NCBI RefSeq assembly: GCF_003781945.1
Contig: NZ_RJJW01000010.1
Span: 62,001 to 126,000 of the forward strand
DNA from: Halorubrum sp. CSM-61
Lineage (GTDB): Archaea > Halobacteriota > Halobacteria > Halobacteriales > Haloferacaceae
DNA: 64,000 bases
Reading direction: 5' to 3'
Part shown: positions 55,485 to 64,000 of the stretch, piece after piece
How the letters are laid out: every line of letters begins with the position of its first letter
Position numbering within the stretch: position 1 is the first letter of the stretch
Program-made: the position numbers and the translations under genes
The notes under the pieces: model-generated
What the model saw: only the letters and a program-made list of their open reading frames with translations
The model's database searches: none
What the model was told of the DNA's origin: nothing

Positions 55485-56691
55485 GTACGACCACGTCACC
55501 GACGACATCGAGGCGGTCGTGGAGGCCACGGAGCTTCCCGCCCGCCTCAAAGACGAGGTGTACGAAGCGATCGACCGGAAGGCCGAGGAGACCGGCGAGG
55601 TCACCGTCGAGCAGGCCACCGACATCGCGACCGGCGTCGAGAACCGGTACGTCGAGACGCGCGTGGATCCGCTCGACCCGGTCGGAACCGTCTCCGCGCA
55701 GTCGATCGGCGAGCCCGGGACGCAGATGACGATGAACACGTTCCACTACGCCGGCGTCGCGGAGATCGACGTCACGCAGGGGCTCCCCCGGCTCATCGAG
55801 CTGGTGGACGCCCGGAAGACGCCGGACACGCCGATGATGACGGTCCATCTCGAGGGCGAGTACGCCACGGACCGCCAGAAGGCCCACGAGGTCGTCTGGT
55901 CCATCGAGGCGACGCGCATCCTCGCGCTCGGCGACGTGTCGACGAACGTCGCGGACATGCTGGTGCGGATCGACCTGAACGACGACACCCTCCTCGAGCG
56001 GTGGCCGACCCACTCGGACCCCTCGGAGGTCGCCGGGATCATCGCCGAGACGATCGAGGACTCGCTCGGCGTCGACACCCGGCAGTCGGGGACCGTCGTG
56101 GAGTTCGGACCGAACGAGCCGAGCTACCGCGAGCTGCTCCAGCTCGTCGAGCGGCTCCGGGAGATCGTGTTCAAGGGGATCGAGGAGATCGAACGCGTCG
56201 TCATCCGGAAAGAGGAGATCGACGGCGACGAGGAGTTCGTCCTCTACACCGAGGGATCGGCGTTCGGCGACGCCCTCGACATCGAGGGCGTCGACGCCTC
56301 GCGCACGACGTGTAACAACATCCACGAGATCTACCGCAACCTCGGGGTCGAGGCGGCCCGCGAGACGATCATCGACGAGACGAAGAACACGCTCGAAGAG
56401 CAGGGGCTCGACGACGTGAACGTCCGCCACCTCATGCTGGTGGCCGACATCATGACGAACAACGGCGAGATCGAGTCGATCGGTCGCCACGGCATCTCGG
56501 GCTCGAAGGACTCCGTGCTCGCGCGCGCGGCGTTCGAGGTGACGGTCAACCACCTGCTCGACGCCGCGATCCACGGCGAGTACGACGAGCTCGACGGCGT
56601 CATCGAGAACGTCATCGCCGGCAAGCCGATCTCGCTCGGCACCGGCGACGTCGACCTCCGGATGGGGTCGCGCGTCGTGGGCGACGACTAA
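55477..56691 (+). CDS. rpoA2: RNA polymerase subunit A'' (Rpo1C)
   Basis: A 404-aa C-terminal part of the largest subunit, holding the trigger loop region ([20 protein letters not shown], about residues 66-85, then [20 protein letters not shown]) and the C-terminal clamp ([20 protein letters not shown]). It overlaps rpoA1 by 8 nt and ends with TAATG shared with the nusA-like gene. Confidence 0.97.
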   Translation: MTEYDHVTDDIEAVVEATELPARLKDEVYEAIDRKAEETGEVTVEQATDIATGVENRYVETRVDPLDPVGTVSAQSIGEPGTQMTMNTFHYAGVAEIDVTQGLPRLIELVDARKTPDTPMMTVHLEGEYATDRQKAHEVVWSIEATRILALGDVSTNVADMLVRIDLNDDTLLERWPTHSDPSEVAGIIAETIEDSLGVDTRQSGTVVEFGPNEPSYRELLQLVERLREIVFKGIEEIERVVIRKEEIDGDEEFVLYTEGSAFGDALDIEGVDASRTTCNNIHEIYRNLGVEAARETIIDETKNTLEEQGLDDVNVRHLMLVADIMTNNGEIESIGRHGISGSKDSVLARAAFEVTVNHLLDAAIHGEYDELDGVIENVIAGKPISLGTGDVDLRMGSRVVGDD

Positions 56692-57110
56692 TGTACGTCG
56701 AGCTCTCCGACGAGGCCCGGCGCTACATCGGTCGCTTCGACGAGCTGACCGGGGTCGCGCCGAAGGACTGCCTCGTGGAGGGCGACCGGCTCGTGTTCCT
56801 CGTGCCGGCCGGCGAGATGGCCGCCGCGATCGGACAGGCCGGCGAGACCGTCGAGGAGGCGGAGCGCCGGCTGGGCAAGTCCGTCGACTTGGTCGAGGAC
56901 GCGGACACAGCGGAGGCGTTCGTCGCGAGCGCGCTCTCGCCCGCGGCGGTCAACGCCGTGACGATATCGGAGCAGAACGACCGCGTGGCGTACGTCGAGG
57001 TGCCGGAGCCGGACCGCGGCGTCGCCATCGGCGCGGAGGGCGTCAACATCGAGACGGCGCGGGCGCTGGCGAAGCGCCACTACGACATCGACGACATCCA
57101 ACTGACCTGA
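56691..57110 (+). CDS. nusA: NusA-like transcription factor with KH domains
   Basis: A 139-aa archaeal NusA, which lacks the polymerase-binding and S1 domains of bacterial NusA. Two KH-like RNA-binding modules are visible: residues about 30-65 with AAAIGQAGETVEEAER, and about 95-139 with GVAIGAEGVNIETARALAK. Its ATG overlaps the rpoA2 stop by one base. The usual haloarchaeal order continues with rpsL, but here a lipoprotein gene intervenes. Confidence 0.93.
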   Translation: MYVELSDEARRYIGRFDELTGVAPKDCLVEGDRLVFLVPAGEMAAAIGQAGETVEEAERRLGKSVDLVEDADTAEAFVASALSPAAVNAVTISEQNDRVAYVEVPEPDRGVAIGAEGVNIETARALAKRHYDIDDIQLT

Positions 57111-57154
57111 GGGCGGAACCCCATCCTTTTGCCGACGCGCTCGTTTCTCGCAGT

Positions 57155-57982
57155 ATGGACCGGAGACGTTTCTTCACCGGGGTCGGAACAGGAGTCGCGG
57201 TCGGAATCGGCGGCTGTCTCGGCGGCGGTGACGACGGCGACGACGGACCGGACCGACCGTTCCCCGACGCCGAGTGGCGAGGCGAGGACGGCCTGAACGT
57301 GGCGACCCTCTCGGAGCGCCACGTCGAGGCGATCGTCGACGCCGGGGGAGCCACGCTGTTCTCGACGGCGGAGACGACCCACGACGGCGACGCGGAGCCG
57401 AGCCCGTGGCTCCCCTCACAGGAGTACGAGTCCGCCTACGACCTCGAGAACGGACGCCAGTACGTGCGACAGGAGCTGACTGAGACCGAGGAGACCGACG
57501 TGTCGGAGCTGTACGTCGCCGACGGCGAGGCGCTGGTCCGCCAGCGGGTCGGCGACGAGACGCAGTACGGCCGCCAGTCGGTCGACCGGTCGGCCGACGA
57601 CTTCGAGTCGGCGATGCGCTCGGAGGTCGTGACGGGGATCCGCGTCGAGGGGGAGACGGCGGGCGGCGAGACGGAGTACGAGGGGCTGAACCTGTGGAAC
57701 CCGACGAGCGACGGCGAGGGCGAGGTGCGCGGCGAACCCACCGCGCGGTTCGCCGCCGACTCCTTCGAGGGCGACCGGAACGTCCCCGAGACGGTCGAGA
57801 CGGCGTCGGCGACGGTACACGTGTACGAGTCCGGCGTGGTGCCGCGGCTCGAACAGTCGTGGGCGGGCGCACACGACGGGCAGGAGGCGACCGTCGACGT
57901 CGACATCGACTACCGCGATCTCGGCGCGACGGTGTCGGAACCGGAGTGGGCGGCGGCGGCGCGCGAGGACACGAACGCCTGA
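57155..57982 (+). CDS. Secreted lipoprotein, DUF7537-like
   Basis: A 275-aa lipoprotein with start MDRRRFFTGVGTGVAVGIGG, an RR motif suited to Tat export, and the lipid-attachment Cys near residue 21 (GGCLGGG), followed by an acidic linker and a beta-rich body. The body recalls haloarchaeal outer-surface DUF7537 proteins with pairs such as GRQYVRQELTE and DVSELYVADGEALVR. Function unknown. It separates nusA from rpsL, has its own upstream CATCCTTTTGCC box, and is followed by a long inverted repeat. Confidence 0.75.
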   Translation: MDRRRFFTGVGTGVAVGIGGCLGGGDDGDDGPDRPFPDAEWRGEDGLNVATLSERHVEAIVDAGGATLFSTAETTHDGDAEPSPWLPSQEYESAYDLENGRQYVRQELTETEETDVSELYVADGEALVRQRVGDETQYGRQSVDRSADDFESAMRSEVVTGIRVEGETAGGETEYEGLNLWNPTSDGEGEVRGEPTARFAADSFEGDRNVPETVETASATVHVYESGVVPRLEQSWAGAHDGQEATVDVDIDYRDLGATVSEPEWAAAAREDTNA

Positions 57983-58026
57983 CTCGCGGACGCGTTTGCG
58001 ATCAGAGACTCGGTTCGTTCCAGACG

Positions 58027-58083
58027 AAACGACGGGCGCTCTCGCCGGCTTATCGGCTCAGCGATAGCGAGCGCCCGTCGTTT
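58027..58083 (+). terminator. Long inverted repeat between the lipoprotein gene and rpsL
   Basis: AAACGACGGGCGCTC (58027-58041) pairs exactly with 58069-58083 around a 27-nt loop, and the right arm ends in TTTT. It may end transcription of the lipoprotein gene before rpsL, or act as a leader structure for the ribosomal genes. Archaeal termination is mainly driven by T runs, so the terminator call is tentative. Confidence 0.45.
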
Positions 58084-58206
58084 TCGATCGTCTCGCTTCG
58101 CAAAACACTCTCAGAACCGACGAGAGGTACCGCTCGGGCGATCTGAGGGCGTTTCTCCGCGCGGAAAGACGACGCTTAAGTAGCTCCGTTCGGAAGTAGA
58201 CGTACG

Positions 58207-58635
58207 ATGGCGAACGGCAAATACGCGGCCCGTAAGCTCAAACAGGACCGGCAGAAGCGCCGCTGGTCCGACTCCGAGTACGCTCGGCGAGAGCGCGGGC
58301 TCAAGAAGAAGTCCGACCCCCTCGAGGGCGCCCCGCAGGCCCGCGGGATCGTGCTGGAGAAGGTCGGGATCGAGGCAAAGCAGCCGAACTCGGCGATCCG
58401 AAAGTGCGTCCGCGTTCAGCTCATCAAGAACGGGAAGCAGGTCACCGCGTTCTGTCCCGGTGACGGCGCCATCTCGTTCATCGACGAGCACGACGAGGTC
58501 ACGATCGCCGGGATCGGCGGGGCGAAGGGTCGCGCGATGGGCGACCTCTCCGGCGTCAACTACAAGGTCGAGAAGGTCAACGGCGTCTCCATGATCGAAC
58601 TGGTTCGCGGAAACGCGGAGAAGCCCGTCAGATGA
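58207..58635 (+). CDS. rpsL: Ribosomal protein uS12
   Basis: A 142-aa decoding-centre protein of the small subunit. It begins [20 protein letters not shown] and has the conserved loops [19 protein letters not shown] (around residue 60) and [13 protein letters not shown]. It overlaps rpsG by 4 nt. A TTAAGTAG box about 30 nt upstream of the ATG indicates its own leaderless promoter, apart from the polymerase operon. Confidence 0.97.
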   Translation: MANGKYAARKLKQDRQKRRWSDSEYARRERGLKKKSDPLEGAPQARGIVLEKVGIEAKQPNSAIRKCVRVQLIKNGKQVTAFCPGDGAISFIDEHDEVTIAGIGGAKGRAMGDLSGVNYKVEKVNGVSMIELVRGNAEKPVR

Positions 58636-59285
58636 GCGGGGAGGAGACCGAGGCGGAGTCCGCAGAGGACGTCGCCGCCGACGAGCCGGACCCGGACGCG
58701 CCCGCGTCCAGCGAGGCCGCCAACGAGAACGCCAAGCTGTTCGGCGTCTGGGACGTCACCGAGATCGCCTACGAGGACCCCTCGACGAAGCGCTACATGA
58801 CCGTGACCCCCATCGCCCACACGATGGGTCGTCACGCGTCCAAGCAGTTCAAGAAGTCCGAGATCTCCTTAGTCGAGCGGCTGATCAACCGCCTGATGCA
58901 GACCGACGAGAACACGGGCAAGAAACAGCAGGCGACGCGGATCGTCCGCGACGCCTTCGACATCGTCCACGAGCGGACCGAGGAGAACCCGGTCCAGATC
59001 CTCGTGACGGCCGTCGAGAACGCCGCGCCCCGCGAGGAGACCGTCCGCCTGAAGTACGGCGGGATCTCCGTCCCGAAGGCGGTCGACGTCGCGCCCCAGC
59101 GCCGCGTCGATCAGGCGCTTTTGTTCATCTCCGACGGCGTCGCCAACGCGACCTACAAGTCGACGACCTCCGCCGCCGAGGCGCTCGCCAACGAGCTCGT
59201 CACGGCCGCGGACTACGACCCCGAGCGCTCTTACTCCATCTCGCAGAAGGAGGAGCGCGAGCGCGTCGCGGCCGCGGCCCGCTAA
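58632..59285 (+). CDS. rpsG: Ribosomal protein uS7
   Basis: A 217-aa small-subunit head protein. An acidic N-terminal extension of about 35 residues precedes the core ([20 protein letters not shown], then [10 protein letters not shown] and [20 protein letters not shown]). It ends with [18 protein letters not shown]. The elongation factor 2 gene that often follows in haloarchaea is absent; repeat copy G and aconitase come next. Confidence 0.97.
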   Translation: MSGEETEAESAEDVAADEPDPDAPASSEAANENAKLFGVWDVTEIAYEDPSTKRYMTVTPIAHTMGRHASKQFKKSEISLVERLINRLMQTDENTGKKQQATRIVRDAFDIVHERTEENPVQILVTAVENAAPREETVRLKYGGISVPKAVDVAPQRRVDQALLFISDGVANATYKSTTSAAEALANELVTAADYDPERSYSISQKEERERVAAAAR

Positions 59286-59397
59286 CGCCGGTTCCGACTC
59301 GGACCGACGGGACGCGTTTTCGCGGTTTTCCGTTTCGACCCGACCACGGAGCGGCGGTGCTATTCGGCGTCGAGAGGTGCGGATCGGGCCGAGACGG

Positions 59398-59862
59398 GTA
59401 TCGATACCCGGAGTGAGTGTTGCAGATCGTGGGTTTCGATACGGTATTTAAACGGTGTACGAGAGACGGCGACGATCGTGTATAAAAGAGAGTGCGGTGG
59501 CGTGCGCCGGTGAGCGCCCGTTAGGGCGCGAACCGCCCGCACGAGGCTGGGGAGGTGTGAGGCTGCGGTGCTGTGCGGGCGGGGTGGGACTCAAAGGGGC
59601 AGCCACGAGGCGGCCGCAGGCGATGTAAGCACTGCAGGGAGCGAGCAACGCGAGCGACCGAAGCGCGTGGTTCGAGAGAGCGAAGCTCTCTCGTCATCAC
59701 GAAAGGCGCTCCGCGCCTTTCGAACGACAGCGAGCGTGCGGCCGCCTCGCGGCTGGGGCTTTGGAGGCCTCATCCGTATCAGCGGTTTATAAACAGCCAC
59801 ATCGTCGTACAGCCGAGTTGCTGGGGCTTTGGAGGCCTTCACCGCAACTCCGCCGATCCGCA
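59398..59862 (-). repeat. Dispersed multi-hairpin element, copy G
   Basis: Minus-oriented copy in the 650-bp gap between rpsG and aconitase. The end at 59398-59414 (GTATCGATACCCGGAGT) is a diverged terminal repeat; the opposite end is not recognisable. Two 5' modules with the CAAAGCCCCAGC box and a TTTATAAACC box are present. Stem 1 has 18-bp arms with one non-Watson-Crick position that becomes a G-U pair if the sense strand is transcribed. Stem 2 is missing. Stem 3 is GCGCCC, loop TAAC, GGGCGC. The stem 1 loop carries an extra 60-bp insertion of hairpin-rich sequence. Confidence 0.78.
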
Positions 59863-59936
59863 CAGCCGCCGCTGCAAGAACGAACGCGTCGAAAAATGCG
59901 AGAAAACGAATATCCGAGTCTCGCTGGACAGCGCGC

Positions 59937-61922
59937 TCAGTCGTCGGCCGGCGCCGCGCCGGAGCCGCCGTCGGCGTGCTGCTGTTTGACCCACGAGAGC
60001 TTGCCGCCGGCCGCGAGGATGTCGCGCTCGCGCTCGGAGGCGTCGAGGTCGGCGGTGAACTCCCACTCGCCGTTGACGCTCACGGTGAACTCCTCCTGCC
60101 CGGAGTGGACGCCCGCGGGAACGTCGTCGACGATCTCGAGGTCGTCGCCCTGCTCGATCTTCTCGTACGTCTCCGCGTCGATCGCGAGCGGGACGATACC
60201 GAAGTTAAAGAGGTTCGCCTTGTGGATGCGGGCGAAGCTCTGCGCGAAGACGGCCTCGATGCCGAGGTACATCGGACAGAGGGCCGCGTGCTCGCGCGAG
60301 GAGCCCTGTCCGTAGTTCTCGCCGGCCACGAGGACGCCGCCGTCGGCGTCGAGCGCGCGCTGCGCGAACGTGTCGTCGACGCGCGAAAGCGTGAACTCGG
60401 AGAGCTTCTCGATGTTGGATCGGAACTTCAGGATGTCCGCCGTCGCCGGGATGATGTGGTCGGTGGTGATGTTGTCCTTCATCTTGAGGAGCGCCTCACC
60501 GCCGTCCACGTCGATCCCGTCTTTGAGCGGCACGTCGCCGATGTTCGGGCCCTTGACGAGGCCGTCGTCGATCGCCTCGTCGGGCGAGATGATGTCGGAG
60601 TCGGACCGACCCATCCCGGGGCCGTACTTCGTCCCCATCTCCAGGCCGGGGTCCTCAAGGTCGCCGAGGTCGTCCGCGAGGTCGCGCGGGTCGACGATCT
60701 CGCCGGTGATGGCCGCCGCGGTGGCGACCTCGGGCGAGCAGAGGAAGACGGAGTCGTCCTCGATGCCCGAGCGGCCCTCGAAGTTGCGGTTGAAGGTGCG
60801 CAGCGAGACGGAGTCGGAGGCGGGCACGTGACCGATGCCGATACACGCGCCGCAGGTCGCCTCGGAGAAGTTGACGCCGGCCGCCATCATCTCCGCGGTC
60901 CAGCCCTCGCGGGCCAGCATCTCGGAGGCCTGCTTGGAACCGGGCGCGACGATCATCTCGGTGCTCCGGGCGACCTCGCGGCCCTCCAGCATCTTGGCGC
61001 TGGGGAGGATGTCCTCGTAGGCGCCGTTGGTACAGGAACCGATGATGACCTGCTCGACGTCGGTGCCCTCGTACTCGCTGACGGGAGCGACGTTGTCGGG
61101 CATCGACGGCGCGGCCACGAGCGGCTCGAGCCCGGAGAGGTCGACCTCGATGGTCTCCGCGTACTCCGCGTCGTCGTCGGGCTGGAGGTCGACGAACTCC
61201 TCCTCGCGGTCCTGGCGCGCGAGCCAGTCCTTGGTCTTCTCGTCGGTCGCGAAGATCGAGGAGGTGGCGCCGAGCTCGGTACCGAGGTTCGTGATCGTGG
61301 TCCGCTCGGGGATCGAGAGGTTCTCGGCGCCGGGGCCGGTGTACTCGAAGATCTTGCCCACGCCGCCCTTGACGGTCAGCTCGCCGAGCAGGTGGAGCGC
61401 GATGTCCTTGGCGGTCGCCCACTCGGGGAGCTCGCCTTCGAGGTGAACGTTGACGACTTCCGGCATCTCGACGTAGTAGGGGCCGCCGCCCATCGCGACG
61501 GCGATGTCGAGGCCGCCGGCGCCGATCGCGAGCTGGCCGAGCCCGCCGGGGGTCGGCGTGTGCGAGTCGGAGCCTAAAAGCGTCTTGCCGGGCGCCGCGA
61601 AGTTCTCCTTGTGGACCTGGTGGCAGATCCCGTTGCCGGGCCGGGAGAAGTACGCGCCGTACGTGCCGGCCGCGGAGCGGAGGAAGCGGTGGTCGTCGGT
61701 GTTCTTGAAGTCGAACTGGTACGTCTGGTGGTCGCAGTACTGCGCGGCGAGCTCCGTCTGGACCTCGTCCATCTCCAGCGCCTCGAACTGGAGCCACACC
61801 ATCGTCCCCGTCGTGTCCTGCGTCAGCACCTGGTCGATCTCGATACCGATCTCCTCGCCGGGCGTCAGCTCGCCCTCGACGAGATGGTCATCGAGGATTT
61901 TCTCCGTAATCGTCTGTCCCAT
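59937..61922 (-). CDS. acn: Aconitate hydratase
   Basis: Tricarboxylic acid cycle enzyme that isomerises citrate to isocitrate through a 4Fe-4S cluster. The 661-aa protein begins MGQTITEKILDDHLVEGELT and shows cluster cysteines in IGSCTNGAYEDI and TCGACIGIGHVP, with LGSDSHTPTPGGLGQLAIG as a further signature. The swivel domain with NYGQGSSREHAALCPMYLG is at the C-terminus. A TTTTATATCC box about 28 nt before the ATG indicates a leaderless transcript. It is of the mitochondrial-like short type. Confidence 0.96.
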   Translation of the reverse strand: MGQTITEKILDDHLVEGELTPGEEIGIEIDQVLTQDTTGTMVWLQFEALEMDEVQTELAAQYCDHQTYQFDFKNTDDHRFLRSAAGTYGAYFSRPGNGICHQVHKENFAAPGKTLLGSDSHTPTPGGLGQLAIGAGGLDIAVAMGGGPYYVEMPEVVNVHLEGELPEWATAKDIALHLLGELTVKGGVGKIFEYTGPGAENLSIPERTTITNLGTELGATSSIFATDEKTKDWLARQDREEEFVDLQPDDDAEYAETIEVDLSGLEPLVAAPSMPDNVAPVSEYEGTDVEQVIIGSCTNGAYEDILPSAKMLEGREVARSTEMIVAPGSKQASEMLAREGWTAEMMAAGVNFSEATCGACIGIGHVPASDSVSLRTFNRNFEGRSGIEDDSVFLCSPEVATAAAITGEIVDPRDLADDLGDLEDPGLEMGTKYGPGMGRSDSDIISPDEAIDDGLVKGPNIGDVPLKDGIDVDGGEALLKMKDNITTDHIIPATADILKFRSNIEKLSEFTLSRVDDTFAQRALDADGGVLVAGENYGQGSSREHAALCPMYLGIEAVFAQSFARIHKANLFNFGIVPLAIDAETYEKIEQGDDLEIVDDVPAGVHSGQEEFTVSVNGEWEFTADLDASERERDILAAGGKLSWVKQQHADGGSGAAPADD

Positions 61923-62187
61923 ATCATCCGAAGGTGGCTCTCCCGTGGATATAAAACCCGCGAGTTTTTTGCAAGATCGACCGTGTTAGATCGTCGAAGC
62001 GGCAAAAATTATCCCATTATGGGTGAGATAACACGCCTCGTGTGAGAAATAGACGTAACAAGAGTATAAGGCCGATAAAGGCTTATACCCACCGATATCG
62101 GGCGTCTTAGCGAATGCCACGGTCGGAGCGATCGGCGCCCGGATCGCGGGCGACACCGTTTAGTCTCGCCCGCGGGTTCGGTGGGAC
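61923..62187 (+). promoter_or_regulatory. Divergent promoter region of acn and the dUTPase-like gene
   Basis: A 265-bp AT-rich gap. It holds the acn TATA box (near 61950-61960), a palindrome CCCATTATGGG (about 62012-62022) and TATA-like GGCTTATACC (about 62080-62089). For the plus-strand gene the nearest box is CGTTTAGTC, about 25 nt before its ATG. No gene is seen. Confidence 0.4.
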
Positions 62188-62661
62188 ATGTTCGACTCGG
62201 GAGCGACGGTCGCGGCGGCGCTCGAAGCCGGCGACGCCGACCTCGACGACGATCAGCGACAGCCGAACGGGGTCGACCTCACCGTCGGCGCCGTCTTCGA
62301 GCAGACGGAGCCGGGCGCGATCCGCCGCGACGGGAAGCGGGTCGGCGAGCGCGAGGAGCTGGAGCCGGAAGAGGGCGCGTACCGGCTGGAGGCGGGCACG
62401 TACGTGGTCCGGTACGGCGAGCCGGTTCGGATCCCCGACGAGCGGATCGGGTTCGTCCTCCCGCGATCGACCCTGCTGCGCAATTCCTGTACCCTCGACA
62501 CCGCGGTCTGGGACGCGGGCTACGAGGGCGTCGGCGAGGGGCGTCTCGACGTCGGCCACGCGATCGAGATCGAGCCCGGCGCGCGGATCGCCCAGCTGGT
62601 GCTCGCGGCCGCCGACCACGAGGGGACCTACGAGGGGTCGTATCAGGGCGAGCGGCTCTAG
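62188..62661 (+). CDS. dut: dUTPase / dCTP deaminase family protein
   Basis: A 157-aa trimeric beta-sandwich enzyme that keeps uracil out of DNA. Family motifs are visible: NGVDLTVGAVFEQ (motif 1 region, about residues 27-39), VLPRSTLLRNSCTLDTAVWD (motif 2-3, about 89-108), DAGYEGVGEG and GARIAQLVLA (motif 4). Archaeal members include dUTPases, dCTP deaminases and bifunctional forms, and the exact activity cannot be told. The ATG at 62188 is favoured by a TTTAGTC box about 27 nt upstream. Confidence 0.85.
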   Translation: MFDSGATVAAALEAGDADLDDDQRQPNGVDLTVGAVFEQTEPGAIRRDGKRVGEREELEPEEGAYRLEAGTYVVRYGEPVRIPDERIGFVLPRSTLLRNSCTLDTAVWDAGYEGVGEGRLDVGHAIEIEPGARIAQLVLAAADHEGTYEGSYQGERL

Positions 62662-62722
62662 GCGGGAGCGGTGATCGCAGCGGTTGCGGCGATAGTTGTC
62701 TGCGTCTGTGATTCCGGCGCGG

Positions 62723-63097
62723 TCACTCGCCCGCCCAGTCGCCGCCCACGCGGTCGATCCCCATCATGTCCTCGCCGGCGTGCTCGGTGAACACGACCTT
62801 CGCGTTCGGCTCCGGCACGCCGAGCTCCGCGGCCGCGCGCTCCATCACGGCGAGCGCGAACGCGCGTTTGTACTCGAACGGACGCCCCTCGCGGATCTCG
62901 GCGTCGAGGAACAGCAAGGGGCCGTCGACGGCGCGACCGAGGGCCATCGCCGAGGGATCCAGCTCCGAGATCGTCACCGCGACGTGCCCGGCGGTCGTCT
63001 CCATCTCCTCGACGTACCGGTCGGTGACGAACGCGGCGAACGACTCGCGCTCGGTCGGCGAGAGCGACAGGGTCGTCGAGAACTGTAAGAGCGGCAT
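62723..63097 (-). CDS. Tautomerase-superfamily protein
   Basis: A 124-aa MIF/4-oxalocrotonate tautomerase-like protein. The sequence starts MPLLQFSTTLSL, so proline 2 would be the N-terminal catalytic base after Met removal. Two beta-alpha-beta halves follow, ending with KVVFTEHAGEDMMGIDRVGG. The substrate is unknown. Convergent with the dUTPase-like gene. Confidence 0.8.
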   Translation of the reverse strand: MPLLQFSTTLSLSPTERESFAAFVTDRYVEEMETTAGHVAVTISELDPSAMALGRAVDGPLLFLDAEIREGRPFEYKRAFALAVMERAAAELGVPEPNAKVVFTEHAGEDMMGIDRVGGDWAGE

Positions 63098-63224
63098 AGG
63101 GGGTGAACGACGCCGAGGCTCTTGGACGTGACGGCGAGATGCGTGTACGTCGAGCGGAATCGCGCTCGTCGAGGCGCGTCGACGAGAGAGACCGGTCGCT
63201 CTCGGTGATCAAAGGAACGAACGG

Positions 63225-63331
63225 CACGCCCGTGCCGGGAAAAGGTGGCACGGGCGTGTCGTTCAGTAGGTCCCCGCTGACGCTTCGGCCCTCCAAGCGA
63301 AGCGTCACCTGAAGCAAGCGGTGGAATCCAC
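63225..63331 (+). other. Cluster of three hairpins in the tautomerase-monooxygenase gap
   Basis: Within the 313-bp gap 63098-63410: CACGCCCGTGCC (63225-63236) pairs with 63247-63258; TGACGCTTCG (63278-63287) pairs with 63298-63307, each with a 10-nt loop; and GTGG-AAT-CCAC lies at 63321-63331. No gene is supported there. The arrangement recalls the hairpin-rich 3' ends of IS200/IS605-type elements, but no transposase-related frame is present, so the origin is uncertain. Nothing else is seen in 63098-63224. Confidence 0.35.
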
Positions 63332-63410
63332 TTAAGCGTGCCGGGGCCGGCAGGCTTGTCGCGTTAGACCCCGGTACGGCCTTCACGACGCCGGCCGGAA
63401 ACGCGCTCGC

Positions 63411-64000
63411 TCACCGCTTCGCCGGGTGGTCGTCGCGGAGCCGGGACTGGCCCGTCCCGAGGAGTCGCTCGCGGAGGGTGCCGTCGCCGCGCGGCGCCTC
63501 CCCCGCGTCGTCCGGGTCGGGGACGAGCCCGCGCTCGCGCAGCTCGGGGACCACGAGGTCGACGAAGTCCGTCAGCGAATCTGGGCGGACGACCTCTTTC
63601 ACGTTGAAGCCGTGAACGCCGACCTCCTCGTGCCAGTACGCCAGTTCGTCGGCGATCTGTTCGGGAGTGCCGACGAGCTTCGGGGACGTGGTGCCGAGGC
63701 CACAGAACTCGGCGACCTCGCGGACGGTCCACTCGCGGTCCGGCTGGGCCTTCGTGAACGCGTTCATGGTGCCCTGGATCGCGTCGGTCTCGATGTGTTC
63801 GACCTTCTGGTCGGGGTCGAGCGCCGACAAGTCCATGTCGAGGAACCCGGAGAGGAGCGCGAGCGTCGCCTCGACGTCGACGTGCGCTTTGTACGCCTCG
63901 TGTTTCGCCTCGGCGGCCGCCTCCGTCTCGCCGACGATCGGCACGACGCCGATGAAGAATCGGAGGCTCTCGGGGTCGCGCCCGTGGTCGGCAGCACGCG
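63411..64000 (-). CDS. FMN-dependent monooxygenase (LLM class), N-terminus beyond window
   Basis: C-terminal 195 or so residues of a luciferase-like flavin monooxygenase of the NtaA/SnaA/DszA group. The in-frame sequence from the right edge reads RAADHGRDPESLRFFIGVVP and continues through VGETEAAAEAKHEAYKAHVD and FCGLGTTSPKLVGTPEQIAD to ERGLVPDPDD, all typical of the group. Full-length members are about 440 aa, so more than half lies outside. They oxidise varied organic sulphur or amine compounds with reduced FMN; the substrate is unknown. The GTG at 63944 is an internal valine, not the start. Confidence 0.88.
   Translation of the reverse strand, partial: RAADHGRDPESLRFFIGVVPIVGETEAAAEAKHEAYKAHVDVEATLALLSGFLDMDLSALDPDQKVEHIETDAIQGTMNAFTKAQPDREWTVREVAEFCGLGTTSPKLVGTPEQIADELAYWHEEVGVHGFNVKEVVRPDSLTDFVDLVVPELRERGLVPDPDDAGEAPRGDGTLRERLLGTGQSRLRDDHPAKR

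Overview
The window is high-GC chromosomal DNA from a haloarchaeon (class Halobacteria). Evidence: strongly acidic predicted proteins, archaeal split RNA polymerase genes (rpoH, B'', B', A', A''), an archaellum cluster with fused ArlCE, a doublet histone, RPA, archaeal SepF, leaderless genes with TATA boxes about 25-30 nt before the start codon, and tRNAs with archaeal features. The gene content and intergenic repeats suggest a Halorubrum-like member of Haloferacales, but the genus is an inference.

Layout. 1-0.9 kb: 3'-truncated acyl-CoA ligase. 1.4-4.0 kb: metX-metY, sulfhydrylation route to homocysteine. 4.1-7.5 kb: DHH nuclease, a HalX response regulator divergent from a RAD55/KaiC-like ATPase, and a winged-helix regulator beside a small membrane protein. 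8.3-23.4 kb: motility and chemotaxis: two archaellins, an accessory acidic protein, a zinc-ribbon membrane protein, a large secreted surface protein, cheY-cheC-cheD, then arlCE-F-G-H-I-J (filament anchor, switch interface, motor ATPase and platform). 23.8-37.0 kb: housekeeping and membrane genes: epimerase, HtpX, MFS, guaAb-pyrG, tRNA-Leu, DMT transporter, DUF309, deacylase, cupin, site-2 protease with CBS domains, ZIP transporter. 37.1-42.9 kb: mutS, sepF, glucose-6-phosphate dehydrogenase (azf-like), a second DUF309 gene. 43-48.6 kb: a tRNA-like remnant, tRNA-Arg, a lipoprotein, RPA, histone plus histone deacetylase, two tRNA-Asp genes. 48.9-59.3 kb: rpoH-B2-B1-A1-A2-nusA, an intervening lipoprotein gene, then rpsL-rpsG. 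59.9-64 kb: aconitase, dUTPase-like, tautomerase and a 5'-truncated flavin monooxygenase.

Most intergenic regions longer than 400 bp are occupied by one dispersed element, present seven times (about 1.0, 10.5, 23.5, 31, 35.7, 41.4 and 59.4 kb). Each copy has TATA-like boxes followed by a conserved CAAAGCCCCAGCC box and several hairpins. The stem sequences differ between copies while base pairing is kept, which points to a structured RNA or a selected cruciform. The best copies are about 450 bp long with 17-bp terminal inverted repeats, like a MITE. A second repeat system sits directly downstream of tRNA-Arg and tRNA-Asp: modules of roughly 95-155 bp, each ending in an exact copy of the last ~13-23 nt of the adjacent tRNA and containing hairpins built from its T-arm sequence. 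These two systems are the best candidates here for something undescribed. No rRNA, CRISPR array, prophage or transposase gene was seen.
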